Source of the DNA: Pseudomonadota bacterium
GTDB lineage: Bacteria; Pseudomonadota; Gammaproteobacteria; Acidiferrobacterales; Acidiferrobacteraceae
Length of the DNA: 35,147 nucleotides
Assembly: GCA_021816425.1 (NCBI GenBank)
Contig: JAKAXT010000011.1
Location: forward strand, 1-35,147
Direction: 5' to 3'
Shown: positions 6,540 to 14,002 of the stretch, piece by piece
How the letters are laid out: each line of letters starts with the position of its first letter
Numbering within the stretch: the first letter of the stretch is position 1
Translations under genes and position numbers: made by a program
Notes under the pieces: generated by a model
What the model was told of the DNA's origin: nothing
Seen by the model: only the letters and a program-made list of their open reading frames with translations
The model's database searches: none

Positions 6540-8933
6540 ATGATCAGGCGAATGGATGAAACGCCTCATGTCGTCGTGCTTCTCGATCCATGCGACTGTG
6601 GCCGCAAGCTCGCCCCCTTTCTGAGGAGTCCGACGACCCGCGTCATCCGCAAGAGTATCGCGCCAACCGGCATACGCAGGGAGGCGGCCCTTTTTGTCGT
6701 GGCGCGCGGCGCCCGTCATAGCCTCGGCACGAAGCGCCGCGCGCGCCGACCGTCCATGCAGACGCGGCGCCGGGCGCAGGAGGTCTTGAAGGCGCTTCCC
6801 GCGCTCATAACGGATCTTCTGGGCGTCGAGGGACAGGAGCGCGTGGTCGCCCGCGCCAGGATCGCCCTTCTGCGCTTCCCCGGGGTCCACGCCGCACGGA
6901 TCGTTCTCTACAAAGAACACCGGACGGCGCCGCGCCAGGAGGGGTTTTCGAGCGTGGAAGACCCGTCGCGCATCGGGCGGTTTCGCTGGGTTCGCGCCTG
7001 CGAGCCGCTCGCGCTTGCCCCCGACCAGCAGCGCGCGGCGCTGTCTTTGCTCGACCAGCATCACCCCATAGGCTTTGTGGACCTCGCGGTAAGCCAGGAC
7101 GCGCTTTTGCCGCCCGTCCGCGCCGCTTTGCTCGCCGCCGGTCGCAGTATCACGAGCGCGGTCGAACGGGAACGCTCGCGCACGCATCTGCAACGGCTGC
7201 ACTTCCTGCATTCGCGCCGCACCGCCGAGCTTTCGGCGGAGATTGCCGAAAGGCAGCGCACGGAGCAGGAGTTGCGCCGTTTCCTGATTGCGATCGAGCA
7301 GTCCGGGGACTCGGTTTTCATCACCGACACGCGCGGCATCATCCGATATGTGAACAAGGCCTTCGAGACGATCACAGGCTACGTGCGCGAGGAGGCCATA
7401 GGCCGCACGCCGCGCCTCCTGCGGTCGGGCCGCCACTCGCGCGACTTCTACGGCAACATGTGGCGCACCATACGCGCGGGCTCGGTCTATCGCGAAATGT
7501 TCGTCAACCGGCGCAAGGATGGCGCCCTTTATTACGAACAGACCACGATCACGCCGCTGCGCGATGAGAGTGGCGCGATCACGTATTTCGTGTCGACGGG
7601 AAAGGATATGACAGAGCATCTGGCGATCGAGGAGCGCATAAACTACCTCGCGCATCACGACCCCCTCACGAACCTGCCCACCCGGGCGCTGTTCTCGGGC
7701 CGCATCGACGACGCCGTCAGTCGGGCCCGCCTGACCGACTCTTCGCTCGCGATTCTCCTGTTCGACCTCGATCGATTTCAGCGCGTGAACGACACCTTCG
7801 GCCCGCTCGTGGGGGACCGCATCGTCCAGGAATTCGCCGAACGGCTGCGTGCCACGCTCGGCAAAAGGGCGTTCGTGGCAAGGCTCGGGGGTGACGAATT
7901 CGGGGCGCTCCTCGCGCCCGTGGAGTCCCCGCAGGACGCGAGCGTGTTCGCGGACCACCTGGCGGCGCTCGTGGCCGAGCCCTTTATGGTGGACGGACAC
8001 GAGTTCTTTCTCACGGTGAGCGTCGGCGTGAGCCTCGCGCCGGGCGATGGCGCCGATGCGGAGACCCTGCTCAAGAACGCCGGCAGCGCGCTGGACCGCG
8101 CGAAGCTGCGGGGCGGTAACGCCCACGAGTTCTACACGGCCGACATGAATGCCAAGGCGCTCGAGCGGTTGACCCTGGAGAGCCGGCTCAGGCGCGCCCT
8201 CGAGCGCGACGAGCTACGTCTTTTCTACCAACCGCAACAGGATATGGTGAGCAGGCGCATCGTGGGCATGGAGGCCTTGATTCGGTGGCAGCAGCCGGAC
8301 GGCGCCCTGGTCACTCCGGCAGGCTTCATACCGCTGCTCGAGGAGACCGGCCTCATAGTGCCGGTGGGGGAATGGGTGCTCCAGACGGCGCTCGCGCAGA
8401 TGGAGGCATGGCGCAAGGCGGGCCTCTCCGCCCTGCGCGTCTCGGTCAACATCTCCGGCCGGCAATTCCGTGACCGCACATTGCTCGCGGTCCTGTCCGA
8501 CATCCTCGGACGCTGGCCGCAGGACGAAGGCCTGCTCGAGCTCGAGCTCACGGAGTCTGTGCTCATGGAAAACGCTCAGAGCGCTATCGACATGCTCGAG
8601 GCCTTGAGCGACATGGGGATCCGGCTTGCGGTCGACGACTTCGGGACCGGCTACTCCTCCTTGAGCTACCTGAAACGCTTCCCCCTGAATGCCCTCAAGA
8701 TCGACCAGTCGTTCGTGGCCGACGTGACGCGTCCGGGTGACGGTGGCGCGATAACAGGGGCCATCATCACCCTCGGTCACGAACTGGGGCTCGACATCGT
8801 GGCCGAAGGGGTCGAGACCGAGGATCAGCTGGACTTTCTGCGCCGCCAGCACTGCGATCTCGTCCAAGGCTACCTGGTCGCGCGCCCTCTCTCGGGCCCC
8901 GATCTCGCGAAGCTTTTGTGGGCGCGGACCTAG
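6540..8933 (+). CDS. PAS-GGDEF-EAL cyclic-di-GMP synthase/phosphodiesterase
   Basis: A 797-aa soluble dual-domain protein for c-di-GMP turnover. An N-terminal region of about 230 residues has no motif I recognise. It is followed by a short coiled stretch (RRTAELSAEIAERQRTEQEL) and a PAS domain at about 245-365 (SVFITDTRGIIRYVNKAFE, ending STGKDMTEHLAIEERI). Then come GGDEF with intact GGDEF at 450-454 and EAL with intact EAL at 578-580. The EAL domain keeps ELTES, DDFGTGYSSLSYL, KIDQSFV and AEGVET, so phosphodiesterase chemistry looks possible. The RxxD inhibitory site before GGDEF is absent. No membrane segment is seen. The frame also opens at TTG 6510 and at ATG 6552; no start has a good ribosome binding site, so the N-terminus is uncertain. 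It stands alone. Confidence 0.9.
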   Translation: MIRRMDETPHVVVLLDPCDCGRKLAPFLRSPTTRVIRKSIAPTGIRREAALFVVARGARHSLGTKRRARRPSMQTRRRAQEVLKALPALITDLLGVEGQERVVARARIALLRFPGVHAARIVLYKEHRTAPRQEGFSSVEDPSRIGRFRWVRACEPLALAPDQQRAALSLLDQHHPIGFVDLAVSQDALLPPVRAALLAAGRSITSAVERERSRTHLQRLHFLHSRRTAELSAEIAERQRTEQELRRFLIAIEQSGDSVFITDTRGIIRYVNKAFETITGYVREEAIGRTPRLLRSGRHSRDFYGNMWRTIRAGSVYREMFVNRRKDGALYYEQTTITPLRDESGAITYFVSTGKDMTEHLAIEERINYLAHHDPLTNLPTRALFSGRIDDAVSRARLTDSSLAILLFDLDRFQRVNDTFGPLVGDRIVQEFAERLRATLGKRAFVARLGGDEFGALLAPVESPQDASVFADHLAALVAEPFMVDGHEFFLTVSVGVSLAPGDGADAETLLKNAGSALDRAKLRGGNAHEFYTADMNAKALERLTLESRLRRALERDELRLFYQPQQDMVSRRIVGMEALIRWQQPDGALVTPAGFIPLLEETGLIVPVGEWVLQTALAQMEAWRKAGLSALRVSVNISGRQFRDRTLLAVLSDILGRWPQDEGLLELELTESVLMENAQSAIDMLEALSDMGIRLAVDDFGTGYSSLSYLKRFPLNALKIDQSFVADVTRPGDGGAITGAIITLGHELGLDIVAEGVETEDQLDFLRRQHCDLVQGYLVARPLSGPDLAKLLWART

Positions 8934-9014
8934 GTCCCGCGCCGTCGCGCGAGCCCTGACCCCCCGTCCCGCGCTCGCAAGGGCCCGACGACCGCGGCCT
9001 GCGCCGGGCGGGGG

Positions 9015-9038
9015 GCCCGCGGCCCTTCGCGGGCTTTT
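9015..9038 (+). terminator. Rho-independent terminator of the GGDEF/EAL gene
   Basis: Stem GCCCGCG (9015-9021) and CGCGGGC (9028-9034) with a 6-nt loop, followed by TTTT (9035-9038), about 80 nt after the stop. Confidence 0.65.
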
Positions 9039-9223
9039 CGCAGGGGGGGAGGTCGTCCCCAGACCCCCTCCCCACCGGCTGCCGGCGGCTCGGAAGCCCG
9101 AAGGATGCCGGGGCGCCGGTCGAAGGCCCCGCCTTCTTGCTGCCGCCCGAGGTCCGGCGGCGACGCCTCGCCATCGACGGGGCGATGGCAGCCGGTTTTC
9201 GCGGGCGGCGACCGGGCGTCGTA

Positions 9224-9252
9224 TTGACCGGCACCGAGAGGATTCCTATGAT
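9224..9252 (+). promoter_or_regulatory. Strong sigma-70 promoter of the rusticyanin-like gene
   Basis: TTGACC (9224-9229), a 17-bp spacer, then TATGAT (9247-9252): five of six matches in each hexamer with optimal spacing. Transcription should start near 9259, leaving about 21 nt before the ATG at 9280 and no obvious Shine-Dalgarno sequence. Confidence 0.75.
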
Positions 9253-9279
9253 GGGCCATCATCATCCGCCGTGCCCTTC

Positions 9280-10005
9280 ATGAATTTGCGTTCACGTCTC
9301 CCGGTCCTGCTGGCCGCGCTCACTTGGCACGTCGCGATCGCTTGCGCCGCGACGAACCCGGAAAAGGCCGCGATGCGCATGAGGGCGACGCCCTCTGCCC
9401 ACGGCCCCGCGCCCACCGCAGGGTCGCGCATTTCCTGGACGCGCGGGCGGAAGGTCTTGCGCGCCTCCCAGCACGCGGGGGTGCGTCACGGACGGCGGGC
9501 GCTCATGTTCCGAGGCAAGCGGGTCGCCATCGCGCTCGTGGCGCACGCGCCGCGCCATCCGGACATGAGCTTCGAGACCGGAGGTCTTACCAATCCCACG
9601 GTATGCGTGTCGCAGGGCGCGCGGGTGACGCTCGAGGTCATGAACATGGACTACGGCCCCGGGATGGCCCACGGCCTCGTCATCACCTCGGCCAAGCCGC
9701 CTTATCCTGCGCGACTCGGGCGGCGCCTGCCCCACATCCTGGCCGATATCCCGGCCCTGCCGCCGCGGTCGAGCGCCCGCCTGCACAAGGCGCGCTACGC
9801 CGAGAAGACGGTGCACTTCGTCGCCGGACGTCCCGGCACCTATTATTACGTCTGCCCGGTCCCGGGCCACGCCCTGGCATTCCGGATGTATGGCCGGTTC
9901 GTGGTCCGCCCCGCCCGCCTCAAGGCGTGCCCCCGGTCTTCAGGGCGCGGCGTGCGTACAGCAACAAGGCCTGCAACACCCTCTGGTTCTCGGCATCTTT
10001 CATAA
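9280..10005 (+). CDS. Rusticyanin-like periplasmic blue copper protein
   Basis: A secreted type 1 copper protein, probably an electron carrier. A signal peptide is visible (MNLRSRLPVLLAALTWHVAIACA, cut near residue 23-25). About 65 low-complexity basic residues follow, then the cupredoxin domain (about 85-212). The domain resembles rusticyanin/sulfocyanin: a MSFETGGLTNPTV opening strand, MAHGLVIT with ligand H131, and GTYYYVCPVPGHALAFRM with C192, H197 and M203. The ligand loop is C-X4-H-X5-M, one residue longer than rusticyanin's C-X4-H-X4-M. The last 29 residues lie beyond the fold and overlap the DUF1641 gene on the other strand by 86 bp. GTG 9271 is an alternative start. A role in iron or sulfur respiration is inferred from homology. 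Confidence 0.82.
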   Translation: MNLRSRLPVLLAALTWHVAIACAATNPEKAAMRMRATPSAHGPAPTAGSRISWTRGRKVLRASQHAGVRHGRRALMFRGKRVAIALVAHAPRHPDMSFETGGLTNPTVCVSQGARVTLEVMNMDYGPGMAHGLVITSAKPPYPARLGRRLPHILADIPALPPRSSARLHKARYAEKTVHFVAGRPGTYYYVCPVPGHALAFRMYGRFVVRPARLKACPRSSGRGVRTATRPATPSGSRHLS

Positions 10006-10540
10006 GCCCCCAGAGTCCGGCGATGCCGCCCGAAGGCGGCATGGCCTGGGCGAGATCTTCGCGTAGCCGCACGGCCGCGCCCACGAAATCCCCGAGGACC
10101 CCGCTCTCCGAGGCGCGCTCGAAAAGATCCAAGACAACGGGCAGCGCCTTCAGACTGCGCTCAAGGAGCGCCGGGGTGAGACGCTCCTCGATCTGGTTCC
10201 ACATGCGGGCGTAGTGGCCCTCGTCCAGCCGCCCCACACGATCCAGGAGCGTCATGGCGCGGCTCGCGAGGTCGGCGAGGCGGGTCACGAGATCGTCGGT
10301 CAGGGTATCCTCGGCGGCGCCCAGGAGCCGTGCGAGCGCAACGACCCGCGCCAGGTGTCCGGAGGCGGCCAGTTGGCCCAGGAACGGAAGGACTTCCGCG
10401 ACCTGGTGGCGCTGCATATCGTCGAGCAGATCGAGCCCCTGGCTTGCCGCCTGGGCCAGACGCCCGATCATCTCGTCGGTCAGGGTCTCGAAAGCAGCCT
10501 CGCTCAAGACCTCCGCGGCATTCATCTTATCGGTCGACAT
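9920..10540 (-). CDS. DUF1641 family protein, last gene of the sulfide-oxidation operon
   Basis: A 206-aa, helical, cytoplasmic protein rich in leucine and alanine, of the DUF1641 family often found beside SQR-type flavoproteins. Recognisable parts are the LDLLDDMQRHQVAEVLPFLGQL segment near residue 36 and the C-terminal GGIAGLWGLMKDAENQRVLQALL, the glycine-rich signature of the family. Its biochemical role is not established. The ATG has GAGGAG upstream and lies 12 bp after the sqr stop, so it is the fourth gene of dsrE2-tusA-sqr-DUF1641. Its 3' end overlaps the convergent cupredoxin gene by 86 bp. Confidence 0.82.
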   Translation of the reverse strand: MSTDKMNAAEVLSEAAFETLTDEMIGRLAQAASQGLDLLDDMQRHQVAEVLPFLGQLAASGHLARVVALARLLGAAEDTLTDDLVTRLADLASRAMTLLDRVGRLDEGHYARMWNQIEERLTPALLERSLKALPVVLDLFERASESGVLGDFVGAAVRLREDLAQAMPPSGGIAGLWGLMKDAENQRVLQALLLYARRALKTGGTP

Positions 10541-10552
10541 GGTGATCGCTCC

Positions 10553-11689
10553 TCACAGCAGGCCGCGTACGCTATTCCAGTACAAGCGATTGTAGGCAAG
10601 CTTGAACCAATGGATGGCGCGTGTCGGCGGCTGGGGCCTGGGTGGATTCTTGTAGTCGAAGGACGCGTAGGTGGCGCGATCCTTGCCGGCCTCGATGAAG
10701 CAAAAGACCTTCCCTTCGTAGGACCGCATCGGTCGGCCATCGGTCGCGAGCCGCGCCAGATTCTCCCCCAGCACCTCGGCCTCGTAATGCGCCGTGGATC
10801 CGGCCTTGCTGATCGGCAGATTGGTGGTGTCGCCGAGGACGAACACGTTGTCGCGCCCCTCCATTCCAAGCGTCGCGCGGTTGGTGGGGATCCAGCCCGA
10901 CGGACCGAGCTTGTTCTGTTCTATGACCTCCATGCCCTTGTGAGGCGGCACCGCGATCAGAAGGTCGTATTCCACCACGCTCCCTTCCTCGCTATGGATC
11001 CGCCTTTGAGCGCCATCGACCTCCTTGGCGTTGAACAAGGTCTCGTAGCTCACCCCCATCCGATCGAACTCGGGCGCCGCCCACTTGGCGACATTCTCGA
11101 GCGAATGGACGCGCCCTATGGGGTAGGTGTACTTGAAGCTGACCTTGTCGAGCAGCTCGCGATCCTTGAAATAGTCGTACATCATGAAGGTAAGTTCGAG
11201 CGGCACCATGGGGCACTTATGAGGCACGCCGGTCACGATCGCGACGCGCCCGCCCTCGAACGTCCGCAGGGCCTCGGCGGTCTTCAGGGCGGCCTCCTCG
11301 GTATAGACGTGATGCGCGTTCTCCATGAGGCCGGGGACCGCGTTCAGGGTGGGCCTCGACCCCGTGCATATGGCAAGGTAGTCATAGCCATAGGTCTTGC
11401 CGCTCTTCGCCTTCACCTCGTTATGGTCCAGGTCGAAGGTCTCGACCGGATCCACGTGAAAGTGGATGGAGGGGTCCAGGAGCGTCTCCTGATCCACGTA
11501 AAGGTCCGACACGGCCATCTTGCCGAACGCCACATAAAGAAGGCCCGGCTGATACATGTGGCGCGGGCTTGCCGAAAGCACGGTCACCGATACGCGCGCC
11601 GCATCCATCTCGTGACGAAGCCTGCGCGCGAGGTTGTTGGCCAGAATAGTGCCGCCCGTCCCACCACCGACTATGAGTATTCTTTTCAT
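10553..11689 (-). CDS. sqr: Sulfide:quinone oxidoreductase family flavoprotein
   Basis: FAD-dependent oxidation of sulfide to sulfane sulfur with transfer of electrons to quinone. The 378-aa protein starts with the dinucleotide-binding fold RILIVGGGTGGTILANNLA (3-21). It has a second nucleotide-binding region near 146-165 and the FAD-contacting segment NVFVLGDTTNLP (281-292). Cysteines at 108 (AICTGSRP), 159 (PHKCPMVP) and 330 (VFCFIEAG) fit the three redox cysteines of SQRs. The start at 11689 (MKRILIV) is chosen because GGAGGAGG precedes it; upstream residues of the longer frame overlap tusA. Position after dsrE2 and tusA and under a FisR-type sigma-54 promoter supports sulfide/persulfide metabolism. 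The exact SQR type was not determined. Confidence 0.88.
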   Translation of the reverse strand: MKRILIVGGGTGGTILANNLARRLRHEMDAARVSVTVLSASPRHMYQPGLLYVAFGKMAVSDLYVDQETLLDPSIHFHVDPVETFDLDHNEVKAKSGKTYGYDYLAICTGSRPTLNAVPGLMENAHHVYTEEAALKTAEALRTFEGGRVAIVTGVPHKCPMVPLELTFMMYDYFKDRELLDKVSFKYTYPIGRVHSLENVAKWAAPEFDRMGVSYETLFNAKEVDGAQRRIHSEEGSVVEYDLLIAVPPHKGMEVIEQNKLGPSGWIPTNRATLGMEGRDNVFVLGDTTNLPISKAGSTAHYEAEVLGENLARLATDGRPMRSYEGKVFCFIEAGKDRATYASFDYKNPPRPQPPTRAIHWFKLAYNRLYWNSVRGLL

Positions 11690-11723
11690 AAGACTCGACC
11701 TCCTCCCGCTTTCGAAATCCCTG

Positions 11724-11954
11724 TCATTTGGCCTTGCGAACACGCAGGCGGTAGACGCCTGCCTCCTCCGAGCTCGATATCAAAGTGTGCCCGACCTTCT
11801 TGATCCACTCCGGAATGTCCTCGGCCGAACCGCGATCCGTGGACAACACCTCGAGTTCCTCCCCGACGCTCGCCGCCCTCATCGCGGCGATCAACTCCAT
11901 CAGGGGCCCCGGGCAGAAGCTCCCGCGGGCATCGACAATTTTCGCTTCGCTCAT
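11724..11954 (-). CDS. tusA: TusA-family sulfur carrier protein
   Basis: A 76-aa sulfurtransferase carrier of the SirA/TusA fold. The hallmark is FCPGPLMEL at 14-22, where the CPxP cysteine (C15) carries persulfide sulfur. The strands VDARG and LEVLSTDRGSAEDIPEW fit the family. In sulfur oxidisers TusA and DsrE proteins pass sulfane sulfur to Hdr-like or Dsr complexes; here it lies between dsrE2 and sqr, so it probably accepts SQR-generated sulfane sulfur. GGGAA-type ribosome binding sequence precedes the ATG; 34 bp separate it from sqr. Confidence 0.9.
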   Translation of the reverse strand: MSEAKIVDARGSFCPGPLMELIAAMRAASVGEELEVLSTDRGSAEDIPEWIKKVGHTLISSSEEAGVYRLRVRKAK

Positions 11955-11969
11955 ATTTCCCGTATTCCC

Positions 11970-12359
11970 TCAAAAGGTAAGGACGTGACTGCCTTCCAGT
12001 TCGGCCAGGAACTTGGTAAGGCCCGTCGGTCTTTCCAGATACGGGACGAGATCGCCCGGACCCAGGGAAAGGACGTCCATGGCCATGGAGCATGGGTAGA
12101 TCTTCACCGATCCGAGATCCACGGCCTGCGCGAACAGGTCCTGGAAACGCGGCGCGCGGCGGGCCTCGAGCGCCCGGCCCACCTCACCCTCGGCGGGCGC
12201 CTCGGGGGCGCCTTCGCGCCGAAAAAACGTAAGGGCATTCATGGACACGAAGAGGCCCACGTCACTGCCGCCAGCGGCGGCGACGGCCGCGGTCATGGCC
12301 GCCATTTGCAGTTTCTCGCGGCTACCGGAGATAACGATGATGCTTAAGCGATCAGACAT
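11970..12359 (-). CDS. DsrE-family (DsrE2-like) sulfur carrier/sulfurtransferase
   Basis: A 129-aa protein of the DsrE/DsrF-like family. It starts MSDRLSIIVISGSREKLQMAA and continues into AAVAAAGGSDVGLFVSMNALTFF, the conserved first beta-alpha unit. A central acidic/alanine-rich insertion and KIYPCSMAMDVL (cysteine near residue 93) follow; that cysteine is the likely persulfide carrier. The longer open frame upstream (to 12533) runs through the sigma-54 promoter, so translation from 12359 is preferred. First gene of dsrE2-tusA-sqr-DUF1641; DsrE2 and TusA form a known sulfur-transfer pair in thiosulfate and sulfide oxidisers. Confidence 0.85.
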   Translation of the reverse strand: MSDRLSIIVISGSREKLQMAAMTAAVAAAGGSDVGLFVSMNALTFFRREGAPEAPAEGEVGRALEARRAPRFQDLFAQAVDLGSVKIYPCSMAMDVLSLGPGDLVPYLERPTGLTKFLAELEGSHVLTF

Positions 12360-12419
12360 GACGCTCCCGAAAGGCTTCGCGGCCCCGAGGGCGCGCGACG
12401 ATTGAGACAAACAGCAGAA

Positions 12420-12435
12420 GGCAATTGCCGTGCCA
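12420..12435 (-). promoter_or_regulatory. Sigma-54 promoter of dsrE2-tusA-sqr-DUF1641
   Basis: On the minus strand the sequence is TGGCACGGCAATTGCC, identical to TGGCACG-N4-TTGCA except the last base, with exact GG-N10-GC spacing. The start should fall near 12409, 50 nt before the dsrE2 ATG. The divergent gene encodes the matching sigma-54 activator. Confidence 0.88.
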
Positions 12436-12465
12436 TGCGCCCCCCGGGCCGCGCGGATCGCAAAT

Positions 12466-12479
12466 CCACAATATGTTGG
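12466..12479. promoter_or_regulatory. Degenerate dyad between the sigma-54 promoter and fisR
   Basis: CCACAATATGTTGG is symmetric at 10 of 14 positions around ATAT, set in a locally AT-richer stretch. It lies about 57-70 bp upstream of the predicted dsrE2 start. It may be a second activator site or an IHF-bend region; support is weak. Confidence 0.3.
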
Positions 12480-12503
12480 GTTTTGAGGGACTCTTAGGTC
12501 GGG

Positions 12504-12533
12504 TTGACATGACGGCCCTGGCAGTGGTGTCAT
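12504..12533 (+). promoter_or_regulatory. Possible sigma-70 promoter of fisR giving a near-leaderless transcript
   Basis: A perfect -35 TTGACA (12504-12509), an 18-bp spacer and TGTCAT (12528-12533, 4/6) as -10. The start would fall at or next to the ATG at 12540, which has no Shine-Dalgarno sequence. The -10 lies inside the palindrome at 12525-12540. Confidence 0.45.
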
Positions 12534-12540
12534 GACACCA
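12525..12540. promoter_or_regulatory. Perfect 16-bp palindrome, likely FisR operator
   Basis: TGGTGTCATGACACCA is a perfect palindrome whose last base is the A of the fisR start codon. Outside it, TGACATG (12505-12511) and CATGTCA (12539-12545) form a second inverted repeat. Relative to the predicted dsrE2 start it lies at about -116 to -131, the normal window for a sigma-54 enhancer site. It also covers the putative fisR -10, so it could couple activation of the operon with self-repression. Confidence 0.6.
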
Positions 12541-13874
12541 TGTCAGATAATTCCGCATCTCTCTCGAACGAGTCCGTGCAATCGCTGATCGACATGCACG
12601 AGCATCCGGCGGTGCTGATCGACCGTGGCTATCACATCGTCGCGGCCAATCGCGCGTATCGGAACGTCTACGGCGTGAAAAGCGAACAGCTGATCGGGCG
12701 TCATTGTTACGAAGTGTCCCATCACCGCGACTCGCCCTGCCATCTGCATGGCGAGGATTGCCCCCACCAACAAGTGTTCGCGCGCAGCGAGATCCAGCGC
12801 GTCGTGCACACGCACTTCGACGCCAAGGGCCGGCCCGAATACGTGGGGATCAAGGGATATCCCGTGACGCTCCCCAACGGCGAGACCTGTCTTGGGGAAT
12901 CGATCCAGCGGCTTGCGCCCCCGGACGAACTGGATTGCGAAGAGATGCGCATGGTCGGGCGGTCACGCCCATTGCTGCACGCGATCGATCAGCTGAGCCG
13001 GGCGGCGGCGAGTCCGGCCCCGGTTCTCCTTACGGGCGAAAGCGGGGTGGGCAAGGAACTCGCCGCCCGTTATCTCCATGACCGCGGCCCGCGTCGCAGC
13101 GGCCCGTTCGTGGCGGTCGATTGCACGACCCTTCCCGAGGGCCTGTTCGAGAGCGAGATGTTCGGTCACGAGGTCGGCGCCTTCACGGGCTGCGTCGGCC
13201 GCAAGATCGGACTTTTCGAGGGCGCGCGCAACGGGACGCTTTTTCTAGACGAGATCGGCGAGATCCCGCTCGCCATGCAGGCCAAACTGCTGCGAGCGCT
13301 GGAGACGGGGACCTTCCGCCGGGTCGGGGGACGCGAGATTCTGCATGCCGACATCCGTTTCGTGGCCGCGACCAACCAGGACATGAAAAACGCGGTCGCC
13401 ACCGGCCGGTTCCGCGAAGATCTTTACTACCGTATCGCCTGCGTGACCATCGCCCTGCCGTCGCTTCGCGAACGCCGCGCCGACATCCCGCTTCTGGTCG
13501 AGGCCTTGCTGGCCCGCATCAACGCCGCCAACGGGCGGCACGCCCGACTGAGCGAATCGGCCTGGACGCGTATCATGCGCCATGACTTCCCGGGCAACGT
13601 GCGCGAGCTGCGCAATATCCTCCAGCGCGCGGCGGCGCTCTGCCACGGGCAGACCATAGAACCCGAAGACCTCGGCCTCGAAGAAGAGGCCGCTCCCGCG
13701 GCACAGGCGATGGCGCAGGACCGGGACGGCCGCGAACGCCGACAGCTCGAGACGCTCGCCGAACGCTACCGCGGCAACCGCCGGGCGATGGCCGACGCCC
13801 TCGGCGTGAGCGAACGCACGCTCTATCGGCGCCTCGGACGCCATGGACTCACGACACGGGAAACGGGCACCTGA
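12540..13874 (+). CDS. fisR: FisR-type sulfane-sulfur-responsive sigma-54 activator
   Basis: A 444-aa regulator with an N-terminal PAS-like sensor (about 13-125), a AAA+ domain (about 138-370) and a Fis-type helix-turn-helix (about 400-440, RRAMADALGVSERTLYRRL). Sensor cysteines C56, C67 and C74 (spacing 11 and 7) have the same spacing as the three cysteines of Cupriavidus FisR (C53, C64, C71), which react with sulfane sulfur. The AAA+ domain has GESGVGKE at 166-173, LFLDEIGEI as Walker B and an arginine-finger region. The sigma-54-contacting GAFTGA loop is GAFTGC at 213-218, an unusual last residue. It is divergent from dsrE2-tusA-sqr, which has a sigma-54 promoter, so it is the likely activator of that operon. 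Confidence 0.87.
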   Translation: MSDNSASLSNESVQSLIDMHEHPAVLIDRGYHIVAANRAYRNVYGVKSEQLIGRHCYEVSHHRDSPCHLHGEDCPHQQVFARSEIQRVVHTHFDAKGRPEYVGIKGYPVTLPNGETCLGESIQRLAPPDELDCEEMRMVGRSRPLLHAIDQLSRAAASPAPVLLTGESGVGKELAARYLHDRGPRRSGPFVAVDCTTLPEGLFESEMFGHEVGAFTGCVGRKIGLFEGARNGTLFLDEIGEIPLAMQAKLLRALETGTFRRVGGREILHADIRFVAATNQDMKNAVATGRFREDLYYRIACVTIALPSLRERRADIPLLVEALLARINAANGRHARLSESAWTRIMRHDFPGNVRELRNILQRAAALCHGQTIEPEDLGLEEEAAPAAQAMAQDRDGRERRQLETLAERYRGNRRAMADALGVSERTLYRRLGRHGLTTRETGT

Positions 13875-13879
13875 GACGG

Positions 13880-13906
13880 CCCGGGGGAATCCCCCGTCCG
13901 TCAAGA
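13880..13906 (+). terminator. Terminator-like hairpin after fisR
   Basis: The stretch around GGGGGAATCCCCC with flanking GACGG and CCGTC arms forms a strong stem just after the fisR stop. There is no T-tract, so intrinsic termination is uncertain. Confidence 0.35.
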
Positions 13907-14002
13907 GGCCATCGCCCGGCTCGTCAGCGCCGGTCCGGGGACTACTCTGATGCGTCGCCGGGGACTGCCGCCCCGCATCCGACCCTGTCACCTGGAGGCC
14001 CC

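Larger units (their letters stand above)
8934..9279. other. Intergenic region upstream of the rusticyanin-like gene
   Basis: About 345 bp, GC-rich. It contains a terminator-like hairpin at 9015-9038 and a near-consensus sigma-70 promoter at 9224-9252, and no credible gene. Confidence 0.6.

Noticed and set aside
9248-9283. 11-codon MMGHHHPPCPS frame as a gene
   Set aside because: Its ATG lies within the -10 hexamer of a strong promoter, so it is probably not in the transcript; kept only as a finding.
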